Below, piece after piece: positions 1-7,925 of a stretch of DNA of 52,318 nucleotides (position 1 is its first letter; each line of letters starts with the position of its first letter). The DNA lies in the NCBI GenBank assembly GCA_020724865.1, contig DYGA01000006.1, positions 1 through 52,318 of the forward strand. Direction: 5' to 3'. A model generated the notes under the pieces. That model worked only from the letters and a program-made list of their open reading frames with translations. It searched no databases and was not told the DNA's origin. The position numbers and the translations under genes are program-made. Origin of the DNA: Candidatus Paceibacter sp. Lineage in GTDB: Bacteria > Patescibacteriota > Patescibacteriia > S139-126.

Positions 1-48
1 TTAGTCGGGGTTTTGTTGGTAGTAGGTTCGGATTTCATTCAGGAGAGA

Positions 49-172
49 CAGCCATTTAGGACAAGACAAGGAATGCGCCTCGCGGCTTCGCCGCTCGGCA
101 TTAAATTCAGCGAGGATTTGCCAGTCATTTTTGAACGAAACCGAAACCGTTCGCTCCGCGAGCTGGGGGTTC
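49..172. repeat. Left arm of 124-bp perfect inverted repeat
   Basis: Positions 49-172 are identical, base for base, to the reverse complement of 1619-1742. The arm encodes the last conserved block of the recombinase C-terminus and contains GC-rich mini-palindromes. The outer limit is CAGCCA (49-54), the same six bases that form the 3' end of tRNA-Gln in the other arm (1737-1742). Outside this arm lies the natural-looking recombinase tail; outside the other arm lies the tRNA. Confidence 0.95.
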
Positions 173-204
173 ATTCCGCAAAGCGGAATACAAATGAAAT
201 TTGT
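173..204. repeat. 32-bp palindromic insert (two small hairpins)
   Basis: Compared with the other repeat arm, 32 bases are inserted precisely between the end of the perfect repeat (172) and the next homologous block (GAGCCG at 205). The insert is two adjacent hairpins, ATTCCGC-AAA-GCGGAAT and ACAAAT-GA-AATTTGT. Its length is not a multiple of three, so it frameshifts the remnant. It resembles the short palindromic units scattered through some bacterial genomes, but I do not recognise a named family. Confidence 0.6.
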
Positions 205-269
205 GAGCCGATTTTTTCTTTTCCGCCTTTGGCGGAAACTAAAGCGACAGTAATTAGCCCAAAAGCGAT

Positions 270-1799
270 ATGAGCAAATTCTTTCTCTACGCAAGAAAAT
301 CAACAGATGAACCGGATAGACAAATTTTGTCTATTGAGGCGCAGATCACCGAACTCCGCGAATATGCGGAGCGAGAGCATTTAGAAATTGTGCAGGAATT
401 TATTGAATCACAAACCGCCAAAGAGCCGGGCAGACCGATTTTCAATCAAATGCTCTCGCTCATAGAGAAAGGATTTGCTCAAGGAATTTTGGCATGGCAT
501 CCCGACAGATTGGCGAGAAACAGCGTGGATGGCGGAAGGATAATTTACTTGATTGATACCGCTAAAATTCGCGAGTTAAAGTTCCCAACATTTTGGTTTG
601 ATGTCACGCCGCAAGGGAAATTCATGTTGAATATCGCTTTTGGGCAATCAAAATACTATATTGATAATCTTTCAGAGAATGTAAAAAGAGGGTTGCGTCA
701 AAAAGTGAGACGAGGCGAATATCCGGGCGTGGCTCCCACCGGATACATGAATGACAAAGTGAATCATAAAATGGTAAAAGACCCTGAAAGGTATCGCCTC
801 GTCCAAAAACTTTTTGAATTGTATGCAACCAAAAATTACTCTCTGAAAGATTTACGAGATGAAATTACTGAAATTGGCTTGGTGAGCCGGAACGGAAAGC
901 GGCTGACGATTTCCAATATCCAAATGATACTCCGCAATCCGTTTTACTACGGCGCGTTTAAGTTCAATGGCGAGCTATACGAAGGCAGGCACGAGCCAGC
1001 GATAGCAAAGAAACTTTTTGATAAAGTCCAAGAAGTTATGTCGGAAAAATCCCGCCCCAAGAAGCGGGGCGAGAAGTCATACATCTTTCGCGGATTATTG
1101 AAATGCGGAGAGTGCGGTTGCGCCATAACCGCCGAAACACAAAAAGGACATTCGTATTATCGCTGTACCAAAAAGAAAGATATTTGCTCGCAACCTTACA
1201 TCCGCGAAGAACTTCTCGCCTCGCAGATTTCCGCCATACTTCAAAAAGTTTCTTTGCCGGAAGATTGGGCGGATAAAATGCTCGCGCAACTAGAAACAGA
1301 CGAAGCGAGCACTGCCCAATCTGATGCCCTCTTCGCTCAAAATCTCAAAAACGAGGTTACGGCGTGCAAGGAGAAGCTGGATATGCTTTTAGACGCTCAT
1401 TTGGAAAAGACCATTACGAGTGAGGAATATACCGCCAAGAAAAACAAAATCCTCGCACGCAAAATTGATATTGAGCAAAAATTGAAGGATTTTGAGCGAA
1501 AGGGCAATCGCTGGCTCGAACGCACGAAGAATTTAATTTTAGCCGCTCACCAAGCCAATTTTGTCGCTTTGGGAGATAATTTTTCTGAAAAGAAAAATTA
1601 TCTTGAAAAAGTCGGCTCGAACCCCCAGCTCGCGGAGCGAACGGTTTCGGTTTCGTTCAAAAATGACTGGCAAATCCTCGCTGAATTTAATGCCGAGCGG
1701 CGAAGCCGCGAGGCGCATTCCTTGTCTTGTCCTAAATGGCTGCGGGACTTGGATTCGAACCAAGATTACCAGGGCCAGAACCTGGCGTCCTACCATTAG
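270..1799 (+). CDS. Large serine recombinase (site-specific integrase)
   Basis: Catalyses site-specific strand exchange through a phosphoserine link; probably the integrase of the small element inserted at tRNA-Gln. The resolvase domain spans about residues 3-145, with nucleophile S11 in YARKST and arginines R80 and R83 in HPDRLARN. A recombinase domain follows (about 150-260), then a zinc ribbon with C279, C282, C299 and C306, and a coiled coil at about 345-415. The ATG start has no Shine-Dalgarno. From W490 on, the frame reads antisense through tRNA-Gln and stops inside it at 1797-1799, so the last 20 residues are probably not the native end. Base composition is clearly richer in G+C than the genes to the right, consistent with transfer. 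Confidence 0.9.
   Translation: MSKFFLYARKSTDEPDRQILSIEAQITELREYAEREHLEIVQEFIESQTAKEPGRPIFNQMLSLIEKGFAQGILAWHPDRLARNSVDGGRIIYLIDTAKIRELKFPTFWFDVTPQGKFMLNIAFGQSKYYIDNLSENVKRGLRQKVRRGEYPGVAPTGYMNDKVNHKMVKDPERYRLVQKLFELYATKNYSLKDLRDEITEIGLVSRNGKRLTISNIQMILRNPFYYGAFKFNGELYEGRHEPAIAKKLFDKVQEVMSEKSRPKKRGEKSYIFRGLLKCGECGCAITAETQKGHSYYRCTKKKDICSQPYIREELLASQISAILQKVSLPEDWADKMLAQLETDEASTAQSDALFAQNLKNEVTACKEKLDMLLDAHLEKTITSEEYTAKKNKILARKIDIEQKLKDFERKGNRWLERTKNLILAAHQANFVALGDNFSEKKNYLEKVGSNPQLAERTVSVSFKNDWQILAEFNAERRSREAHSLSCPKWLRDLDSNQDYQGQNLASYH
1575..1602. repeat. In-frame 11-bp-stem palindrome within recombinase
   Basis: GATAATTTTTC (1575-1585), a six-base loop and its exact complement (1592-1602) form a strong hairpin inside the open reading frame. 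At the equivalent site the left remnant carries a different small palindrome (CCGCC-TTT-GGCGG, about 223-235). The position is therefore a hot spot for palindromic insertions rather than conserved protein sequence. Confidence 0.55.
1619..1742. repeat. Right arm of 124-bp perfect inverted repeat
   Basis: Exact reverse complement of 49-172. It encodes the C-terminal part of the intact recombinase and runs six bases into the tRNA-Gln 3' end (GCA, discriminator G and CCA, read on the minus strand). The shared CAGCCA is the likely crossover region of element and tRNA. Confidence 0.95.
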
Positions 1800-1810
1800 A
1801 CGATCCCGCA
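1737..1810 (-). tRNA. tRNA-Gln(CUG) with encoded CCA
   Basis: The minus strand folds into a full cloverleaf: acceptor TGCGGGA/TCCCGCA, D arm GTCTAATGGTAGGAC, anticodon stem CCAGG/CCTGG with loop TTCTGGC (anticodon CTG, reads CAG), T arm CTTGG-TTCGAAT-CCAAG, discriminator G and CCA. U1-A72 and G73 fit glutamine identity. It lies 33 bp downstream of dnaX on the same strand, so it may be processed from that operon's transcript. The recombinase element abuts its 3' end, a classic integration target, and the CCA is preserved. Confidence 0.95.
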
Positions 1811-1843
1811 AAAATAAAAGATATAAAATCAAAAATTTAAAAT

Positions 1844-3397
1844 TTACTCTTCAATAATATTATCAACAAAAGAATTACCTAAAACATTTATTATATTATT
1901 TAAGCCATCATCATCGGCAGGTTTTGATTCACGATTTGCTACCATTATTTGTAAATTTATTTCTTTGGCAAAAATATCTTTGCACAATGCACTTAGTTTA
2001 TCATAATTTCTTTTTTTATAAAGTTGATTTTTGTGCAATTCATGCATAGTATATATATAGAGATCGTTGTCAGCAATATAAATATTAGAAACTTCAATAA
2101 TTTTTGCTAAGCTGTAAAATTCAGTCAATAAATTGGTTACCAAAGTTTTCTTTAAATTTTCACCAATCGGCTGTAAATTTTTTTTGACTTCTTTATTTTC
2201 ACTTTGTTGGATAAATTTATTTTTTTCTTGTTTTTTATCTTCCAGTTGTTTATGTTTATTGACAAACAAATCAGCCGATGGTTGGTTGTCAGGAGTAATT
2301 GGTTTTTTATCCAAAGTTGTCATTTCAATAACTGCAATTTCCAAGGGCAATTGCCGGAAAAATGTACTTTTTAAATTAATTTGTTTGGTGAGTAGTATTT
2401 CCAATTGCTGTTTTAGCTTTTCGAGTTTGATGGTTTGCAAGGTAGTTACTATAGTTTTATAAAAATCAGCAGTAAAAATATTTTTTAAATAATCTATTTT
2501 TTGGTTGATTTTATATAAAATTGTGTATCTATACAGCTCTATCAGTTTTTCTGTCAAAAACTCAATATCTTGACCGCTTTCATTTAAATCATTTATTAGC
2601 ATAACTGCTGTTTCGGTTTGATCTTTGACGATCGCCAACCAAAGATCAACTAATTGGTTTAAATTTGATTTGGGCAGTATCAACTCGGCGGTTTCATCAT
2701 CTATAATTTCAGCATCTAAGCCAAGCAACTGACCCAACATGCCTTGAGCATCGCGTAAAGAACCTTCGGACAAAAAGGCTATTTTTTGCAAAACACTTTC
2801 GGAAATTTTTTTCACCCCTTCCAATTTTGCTAAATTTTCTAAACTCAAGATAATATCTTGATTGCTTATTTTTTTAAAATCAAATCTTTGGCATCGGGAA
2901 ATTATCGTGTCCGGTATCTTATGAACAGCCGTGGTGCACAAAATAAAAATTGCGTAAGCTGGCGGCTCTTCCAAAGTTTTCAATAAGGCATTAAAAGATA
3001 CATCAGTCAACATGTGCACCTCATCAATAATAAAAACTTTATATTTGGCAATATTGGGTTGATATTTGATTAATTCTTTGAAATCTTTGATTTCTTCTAT
3101 TTTTCTTCTGGAAGCGGCATCAAGTTCAACCAAGTCCAAAAAATTATTTTTATTCATGGCTGAGCAAATTTCGCATTTATTACACGGCTCACCGTTGTCG
3201 GGAGCTAAACAGTTTATCGCTTTGGCAAAAACTCGAGCGATGGTAGTTTTGCCCACACCCCGCGGACCGGTGAAAAGATAAGCCTGGGCTAATTTTTTAC
3301 TGGCTATTGCCTTAGTTAAAGTTATCTTAACATGATTTTGACCAATAACTTCAGAAAATTTTTGCGGACGATATTTGCGATATAAAGTTTGGGACAT
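1844..3397 (-). CDS. dnaX: DNA polymerase III subunit gamma/tau
   Basis: Clamp-loader ATPase that places the sliding clamp on DNA and organises the replisome. Walker [10 protein letters not shown] is at 44-52, the zinc module is C63, C72, C75 and C78, Walker B IIDEVH is at 123-128, and the SRC arginine-finger motif is at 167-169. The length (517 residues) suits a tau-like form with a variable C-terminal half. Codons 405-407 contain a run of eight A residues; a -1 slip there would meet a stop about nine codons later, so a shorter gamma-like product is conceivable. The start lies three bases after the upstream hypothetical gene, so it is the last protein gene of the operon starting near 6918. 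Confidence 0.95.
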   Translation of the reverse strand: MSQTLYRKYRPQKFSEVIGQNHVKITLTKAIASKKLAQAYLFTGPRGVGKTTIARVFAKAINCLAPDNGEPCNKCEICSAMNKNNFLDLVELDAASRRKIEEIKDFKELIKYQPNIAKYKVFIIDEVHMLTDVSFNALLKTLEEPPAYAIFILCTTAVHKIPDTIISRCQRFDFKKISNQDIILSLENLAKLEGVKKISESVLQKIAFLSEGSLRDAQGMLGQLLGLDAEIIDDETAELILPKSNLNQLVDLWLAIVKDQTETAVMLINDLNESGQDIEFLTEKLIELYRYTILYKINQKIDYLKNIFTADFYKTIVTTLQTIKLEKLKQQLEILLTKQINLKSTFFRQLPLEIAVIEMTTLDKKPITPDNQPSADLFVNKHKQLEDKKQEKNKFIQQSENKEVKKNLQPIGENLKKTLVTNLLTEFYSLAKIIEVSNIYIADNDLYIYTMHELHKNQLYKKRNYDKLSALCKDIFAKEINLQIMVANRESKPADDDGLNNIINVLGNSFVDNIIEE

Positions 3398-3400
3398 AAA

Positions 3401-3940
3401 CTATCCGTTCTTTTTAATAATATTTTCCACAGCTGCCCATGTTGATTGGGCATTTTTTGGTGTTAACATAATTACTTCATCTCCGGTTTCACCTTTAAAA
3501 TAAGTAACCGGCGCTGATAATAATTTATAAGTTGCTCGATCAGTTCGGCCATAATATTGTTTTTTTTCTTCATCATAATAAATTTCTCCGACTACTCTTT
3601 CCCTTTCTACAGGTCCGATCTGTTTAAAAACAAATGAACCATTGGGCTGAATAGTTAATTTTAACATATCACCCTCAACCAATTTTGATTTGGAAGCGTA
3701 ATTTTGGGGAACTAAATATTCTTTTCCATCTGGACCTATCATTTTGTCACCACTGAATACGCCTTCAATGATTTTATTGTCTGCGTCATTTTTTTCACTT
3801 CCCTTTTCTCTGGCCATCAAATTTGCATCTATTTGCTCTTTGTCAATATGACCTGATATAATTTTTTTTGCTAAATCTAGCTGTTGTTGGATGCTGTTTA
3901 AAATGTGTTTTATTTTTTCAATTTTATTTTCTTCTGACAT
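3401..3940 (-). CDS. Conserved CPR-type hypothetical protein, 179 aa
   Basis: No family recognised with confidence. The first 40 residues are predicted helical and charged; the middle (about 58-125) is rich in short beta-strand patterns, with a GPDGKEYLVP motif and a stretch on persistence of soluble ligand-binding type (SKLVEGDMLKLTI). There are no membrane segments or signal peptide. It sits between the fused VirD4-like ATPase (25 bp away) and dnaX (3 bp away), all on one strand, so it is probably co-transcribed. I recall similar proteins as a common Patescibacteria-only family, but assign no function. Confidence 0.75.
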   Translation of the reverse strand: MSEENKIEKIKHILNSIQQQLDLAKKIISGHIDKEQIDANLMAREKGSEKNDADNKIIEGVFSGDKMIGPDGKEYLVPQNYASKSKLVEGDMLKLTIQPNGSFVFKQIGPVERERVVGEIYYDEEKKQYYGRTDRATYKLLSAPVTYFKGETGDEVIMLTPKNAQSTWAAVENIIKKNG

Positions 3941-3965
3941 AGATTTTGATTAATAATTTTATTTT

Positions 3966-6392
3966 TTAATATTTTGTTTCAATAATTTTTTTTGGCCGGC
4001 CGTAATGTAATTTAGAAAGAGCTATGATTTTTTCGCGATTAATCTCTTCTCCAACCGGTTCTTTTAGGGTGCTTATATTAAAAGCCGGAACTGTGGTATT
4101 GTCAATTATCATTTTAATATAGGCGCTAAATTTAGGTATGTTGATTAAATCATGTTGATTGAAAACAGGTTCAAACTGTTTGACGACATATTCAGCATCT
4201 TCCGGACCAATACGGAAAGCAATAAAAGTGCCTACATTACCAAAAACAGAATCTCTAATCGATGTATCGCCATGCTTTGTCAGCTGGCCTAAATATTGAT
4301 TGGCCAATATCAAATTCAGACGATATTTTCTGGCTTCAGAAAGAATAATGGAAATGCTGTCGGTAGTAAAATTTTGAAACTCATCAATATATAAATAAAA
4401 ATCCGTACGAAGATTTTCTGGAATATTAGCACGGCTCAAAGCAGCAATCAATATTTTCCCCACAATAATCATGCCCAATAGCCGACTGTTTATTTCTCCT
4501 AATTTACCTTTGCTTAGATTGACAACCAAAATCTTTTTTTGATCCATAATTTCTCTAAAATCAAAACTGCTCTTTTGCGCCGCAATAATGGGCCGTATCA
4601 TGTCATTGGCAATAAAAGGTGTTAACTTACTGGTAATATAAGGAACCATATTAGCTAGGGCTGCTTCACCTCCAGCTTTCAATGCTTCTTTTTGCCAAAA
4701 ATCTATGACGGTTGGATTTTTGCATTTACTCAATTTATATTTACGGAAATCTTCATCAGCTAAAACTTTTGGCACTTCAAGTAAAGTCATCCCTGATTCA
4801 GGGTCATCCATAACCAAAAGTAAAGCATTCCTCATGTATTGCTCAAACATTGGTCCTCCGGTGGCCTTTAAATCATATAATTTATCAAATATGGACAATA
4901 ATTCATTAACTATCAATGATTTCTGGGATTCATTATTATACTCCAGCATATTAATAGAAATCGGCCGCTCAGTATCAGCTGGGTCAAAATAGATAACATC
5001 ATGCCAACGATGTTTAGGAACATTTTTCAAAATATCACTGGCAAAATCACCGTGTGGATCAATAATACAACAACCATTACCAGCTAAAATATCTTGGATC
5101 ATCATATTTTTCATCAAAGTTGATTTACCGGTACCAGTTTGACCTATGATATACATATGTCTGCGTCGATCGTCAGTTTTTATTTTTATATCTATGACTT
5201 CATCACGATACTGACTTTGCCCAATGACTATACCTTCGGTCGGTAAATTTATTGGTGGAGCGTATTTTTTTGCCTCCAACCATTGTAAATTTGGCACGTC
5301 ATTATGATCGCTCGGAAAATGATAGATGGAAGCCAACTCTTCTGTATTTAATATAATTTTTCTTTTATCATCAAAACGACGATAAATAAAATTTCTTATT
5401 AATTTACTATGCCAAGTCAAAAAAGCCGGTTGAAAACTATTACCGTATTCATAAATGTTATATTGAGAAAAAACATTTAATATATTATTTAAATATGAAT
5501 TAGTAGTTTCTTTATTTTGCGTAGAGACGATAACACGAAGATTGGCGGCCAAAGCCCCTTTGGATAGTTTTTGTTCAATTGATTCAATGGTTTTTTGTTC
5601 TAGGGCGGTTAGTTGCGTGCTGGGACTATTTTTTTCTTTATTTTTGTTAGTCTTAAATCCATTTAACAACAAATCAAAAAAATAATTTATAATTTTGCCG
5701 AAAATACCCGTGGCATCATAAACATTTACACTTTGATGAAGCATCAATTTTTTCACTAACTTTTTTCCTTGCTGCCGCCAAGAATTACTTATCGGAATAA
5801 GTAACAATTGTAGAGCCATACCTTCATCTTTTTTCAACTTTGATAAAGAGTTTAATATTGCATTTAGCGGATCGTTTTCCATTTGCTGGTACGTTTTTAT
5901 TGGAAAAGAAGAATTTCTTTTAAATACAAAAAAACCGCCTGCCACGTAACTAGTTGGTTTAAAAATATTATAATCTTCAATTTGTTCCACAACTGCTTGA
6001 GGGTATTGCGCGTGAATTTGTTGAACTAAAAACCTTTTTAAATCAAGCGGTAAGGCTAAATAAAAAGTAATTTTTTCATTGTGGGCCACTATTTCAAAGC
6101 TGATAAATTTTCTGTGAACACGAAAAATTGTATCTAAAAAAGAATTTTTTTTCAGTCCACTAATTGCTGCATACAAACTTTCAGCATTGGTTAAAATCTC
6201 TTTCCATTTGTCTTCGCCATTTTTATCTTTACTAAACCTGGGCAAGGTTACTTTTAAAACTATCGTGGAAAAAACCGCGCGATAATAATAATTTTTTGAA
6301 AAAAACAAATACAAAAAAATTAATAAAAATAAAAAGACACCAATAATGGCAAAGTAAGAAAAAAATATCAGATTTTCTAAACTAAAAAACAT
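3966..6392 (-). CDS. VirD4/TraG-like DNA-binding ATPase, fused form, 808 aa
   Basis: Membrane-anchored P-loop ATPase of the type IV secretion coupling-protein/HerA-like class; family members move DNA across membranes. One N-terminal membrane segment lies at about 8-30. A domain of about 350 residues follows, equivalent to the separate 509-aa protein at 44112-45641. The motor comes next: Walker A GQTGTGKST at 417-425, then IIDPHGD, and Walker B with D670-E671 (LYIDEFQNF). No other type IV secretion genes (VirB-like) are visible nearby, so conjugation is not implied; DNA uptake or an envelope role is equally possible. It follows the 173-aa gene by 4 bp. Confidence 0.85.
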   Translation of the reverse strand: MFFSLENLIFFSYFAIIGVFLFLLIFLYLFFSKNYYYRAVFSTIVLKVTLPRFSKDKNGEDKWKEILTNAESLYAAISGLKKNSFLDTIFRVHRKFISFEIVAHNEKITFYLALPLDLKRFLVQQIHAQYPQAVVEQIEDYNIFKPTSYVAGGFFVFKRNSSFPIKTYQQMENDPLNAILNSLSKLKKDEGMALQLLLIPISNSWRQQGKKLVKKLMLHQSVNVYDATGIFGKIINYFFDLLLNGFKTNKNKEKNSPSTQLTALEQKTIESIEQKLSKGALAANLRVIVSTQNKETTNSYLNNILNVFSQYNIYEYGNSFQPAFLTWHSKLIRNFIYRRFDDKRKIILNTEELASIYHFPSDHNDVPNLQWLEAKKYAPPINLPTEGIVIGQSQYRDEVIDIKIKTDDRRRHMYIIGQTGTGKSTLMKNMMIQDILAGNGCCIIDPHGDFASDILKNVPKHRWHDVIYFDPADTERPISINMLEYNNESQKSLIVNELLSIFDKLYDLKATGGPMFEQYMRNALLLVMDDPESGMTLLEVPKVLADEDFRKYKLSKCKNPTVIDFWQKEALKAGGEAALANMVPYITSKLTPFIANDMIRPIIAAQKSSFDFREIMDQKKILVVNLSKGKLGEINSRLLGMIIVGKILIAALSRANIPENLRTDFYLYIDEFQNFTTDSISIILSEARKYRLNLILANQYLGQLTKHGDTSIRDSVFGNVGTFIAFRIGPEDAEYVVKQFEPVFNQHDLINIPKFSAYIKMIIDNTTVPAFNISTLKEPVGEEINREKIIALSKLHYGRPKKIIETKY

Positions 6393-6396
6393 TAAA

Positions 6397-6918
6397 TTAT
6401 TTTAAATTTTTATTTTTGTGCTGTAGTTCTAAAACTTTATCTGTTTTTATTTTGGCTTCTTGTTCTAAAAAAAATTTATTTATCCCCGGAATAATAAATA
6501 ACCAGTTTCTGATTAAATTTAAAACTTCATAAATTTTAAATTTAATACTTTTAATCAAGACCACTATACTGGCGGCCGTTTCCTCCCCTTTTTGTTTAAA
6601 AATAATTTTTCTTGGTTGATCTAAACTCTGATATAAATCCTCTAGCCCTGACGACAAAATATCTTCCACTGATTTTTGTAATATAGTATCAGCATTAGTA
6701 TCCTCCCTATGCATCTGTACTGACTGAGTAATATTGGTATTATTTGGTATTTTCTCTTTTGGTTGGTTTTTATCATCAACCGCTAAATTTTTGAATTCAA
6801 AATTTTTATTTTCACCTGTCGTGTCTTGTTTTTCAATCTTAAGATCGGTTTGTTGTTCAAAATTGTTTAAATTTTCCATATTTTTTAAACTATTTTTGTT
6901 TTTATATTGTTTGTCCAT
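6397..6918 (-). CDS. Hypothetical protein, 173 aa, leader gene of ATPase-dnaX operon
   Basis: Function unknown. The first 80 residues are polar and probably disordered. A conserved-looking block follows (SSGLEDLYQSLDQPRKI, then FKQKGEETA, about 90-115), then a hydrophobic helix (IRNWLFIIPGINKFFLEQEAK, about 138-158) that could contact the membrane without being a clear transmembrane segment. Directly upstream of the VirD4-like ATPase, so a partner of it is plausible. Its ATG is six bases after a TGTTATAAT promoter box, implying a leaderless transcript. Confidence 0.75.
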   Translation of the reverse strand: MDKQYKNKNSLKNMENLNNFEQQTDLKIEKQDTTGENKNFEFKNLAVDDKNQPKEKIPNNTNITQSVQMHREDTNADTILQKSVEDILSSGLEDLYQSLDQPRKIIFKQKGEETAASIVVLIKSIKFKIYEVLNLIRNWLFIIPGINKFFLEQEAKIKTDKVLELQHKNKNLK

Positions 6919-6924
6919 AAGCTA

Positions 6925-6933
6925 ATTATAACA
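6925..6933 (-). promoter_or_regulatory. Extended -10 promoter, leaderless, for 173-aa gene
   Basis: On the minus strand TGTTATAAT ends six bases before the ATG at 6918. With normal -10 to start-site spacing, transcription would begin at or next to the A of the start codon. No Shine-Dalgarno could fit. Confidence 0.65.
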
Positions 6934-6966
6934 CAAAAATAATATATTAAAAATCTCATTATTTTA

Positions 6967-6975
6967 TGCTATAAT
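6967..6975 (+). promoter_or_regulatory. Extended -10 promoter, leaderless, for corA
   Basis: TGCTATAAT is followed by seven bases and then the corA ATG at 6983. It diverges from the matching element at 6925-6933, so the 64-bp gap holds two back-to-back promoters of the same design. Confidence 0.65.
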
Positions 6976-6982
6976 ATGAACA

Positions 6983-7924
6983 ATGAATCAAATTACCGAA
7001 AAAATAAAAAAAGTTAAAACAGCCAATTTTACTTGGCTGAATATTGTTGAACCCGGCAATGAAGAAATTGATTATTTGAAAAAAGAATATAATTTTCATC
7101 CTTTGGATTTAAGAGATGCACATATAAATAAAAAGGCTCAAAGACCTCAACTGTCTAATAGAGAAAATTATTCATTTTTAATTTTTTTATTTCCAGTTTA
7201 TGATCGACAAATGCGAAAAATCATGCCGGCGGAAATTGATTTTTTTATCAAAGAAGATTTGATCATAACTTTACACGACGATTCACTCACAGCTATAAAA
7301 GAGTTGTTTGAACAATGCAGTCAGTATGAATATTATCGCGATTTGAATATGGGGGCACATCCTACTTATTTTTTTTATTTCATTTTAGAAAAGCTGTTGC
7401 AAAATTGTTTTCCTATGCTAGATCATATTGCCACTGACAATCAAAGAATTGAAAATAATATTTTTAAAAATAAAGAAAAAGAAATGGTTAAAGAAATACT
7501 GATTATTAAAAGAAATATAGTCAATTTTAGGTTTATTATGCAATCACATCGCACAATCATAAAAAAGTTTATTGAACTAGAAAGTAAATATTTAAAAATG
7601 AATATTTATAAGATATTTTTTGAAAAATTATTAGTGCAAACAAAAGATATCTGGGAAGTGCTTGAAGGGCATAAACAAACAATAGACGCTTTGCAAGAGA
7701 CCAACGAATCAGCCATCTCCTTTCGCATCAATGATGTGATGAAAACTTTAACCACAATTTCAGTTATTTTTTTACCGCTTACTCTAGTTGCCAGTATTTT
7801 TGGAATGAATGTAAGTTATATACCGTTTGCGGATGATCCGCGCGGCTTTTGGTTTGTAATTGGAATTATTTTATTTATATTTGTAGGTTTATTCCTATTT
7901 TTTAAATCAAAAAAATGGTATTAA
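6983..7924 (+). CDS. corA: CorA-like magnesium/divalent cation channel
   Basis: Pentameric inner-membrane Mg2+ (or Co2+) channel. The large soluble N-terminal domain ends in a long helical stalk. Two C-terminal membrane segments follow, with the signature G274-M275-N276 at the end of the first, then an acidic loop and a basic tail. Length 313 residues is normal. The ATG is chosen because the -10 box lies just seven bases upstream. cysS begins two bases after the stop, so the two are co-transcribed. Confidence 0.92.
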   Translation: MNQITEKIKKVKTANFTWLNIVEPGNEEIDYLKKEYNFHPLDLRDAHINKKAQRPQLSNRENYSFLIFLFPVYDRQMRKIMPAEIDFFIKEDLIITLHDDSLTAIKELFEQCSQYEYYRDLNMGAHPTYFFYFILEKLLQNCFPMLDHIATDNQRIENNIFKNKEKEMVKEILIIKRNIVNFRFIMQSHRTIIKKFIELESKYLKMNIYKIFFEKLLVQTKDIWEVLEGHKQTIDALQETNESAISFRINDVMKTLTTISVIFLPLTLVASIFGMNVSYIPFADDPRGFWFVIGIILFIFVGLFLFFKSKKWY

Positions 7925-7925
7925 T

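Larger units (their letters stand above)
1..258 (-). pseudogene. Remnant of a second serine recombinase (3' end only)
   Basis: Reading leftwards, the segment encodes the same C-terminal stretch as the intact recombinase at 270-1799: positions 172 to 49 are its exact reverse complement. It then continues for about 16 codons to a TAA at 3-1. That ending (residues [14 protein letters not shown]) looks like the family's natural C-terminus, which the plus-strand copy lacks. Upstream of position 173 homology persists weakly to about 258, but a 32-bp palindromic insert at 173-204 shifts the frame and creates a TGA, so it is not an open gene. The N-terminal 80% or more is missing. It may be a decayed older element, or one side of an inversion or assembly flip. 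Confidence 0.7.

Noticed and set aside
1-1810. Prophage
   Set aside because: Only a recombinase and repeats are visible; no structural, lysis or replication genes.
1539-1857. Reading frames across tRNA-Gln on both strands
   Set aside because: They are translations of the inverted repeat and of the tRNA itself; a complete cloverleaf explains the sequence better than protein.
3966-6392. A conjugation or type IV secretion system
   Set aside because: Only coupling-protein-like ATPases are present; no relaxase, VirB4 or channel genes are seen.
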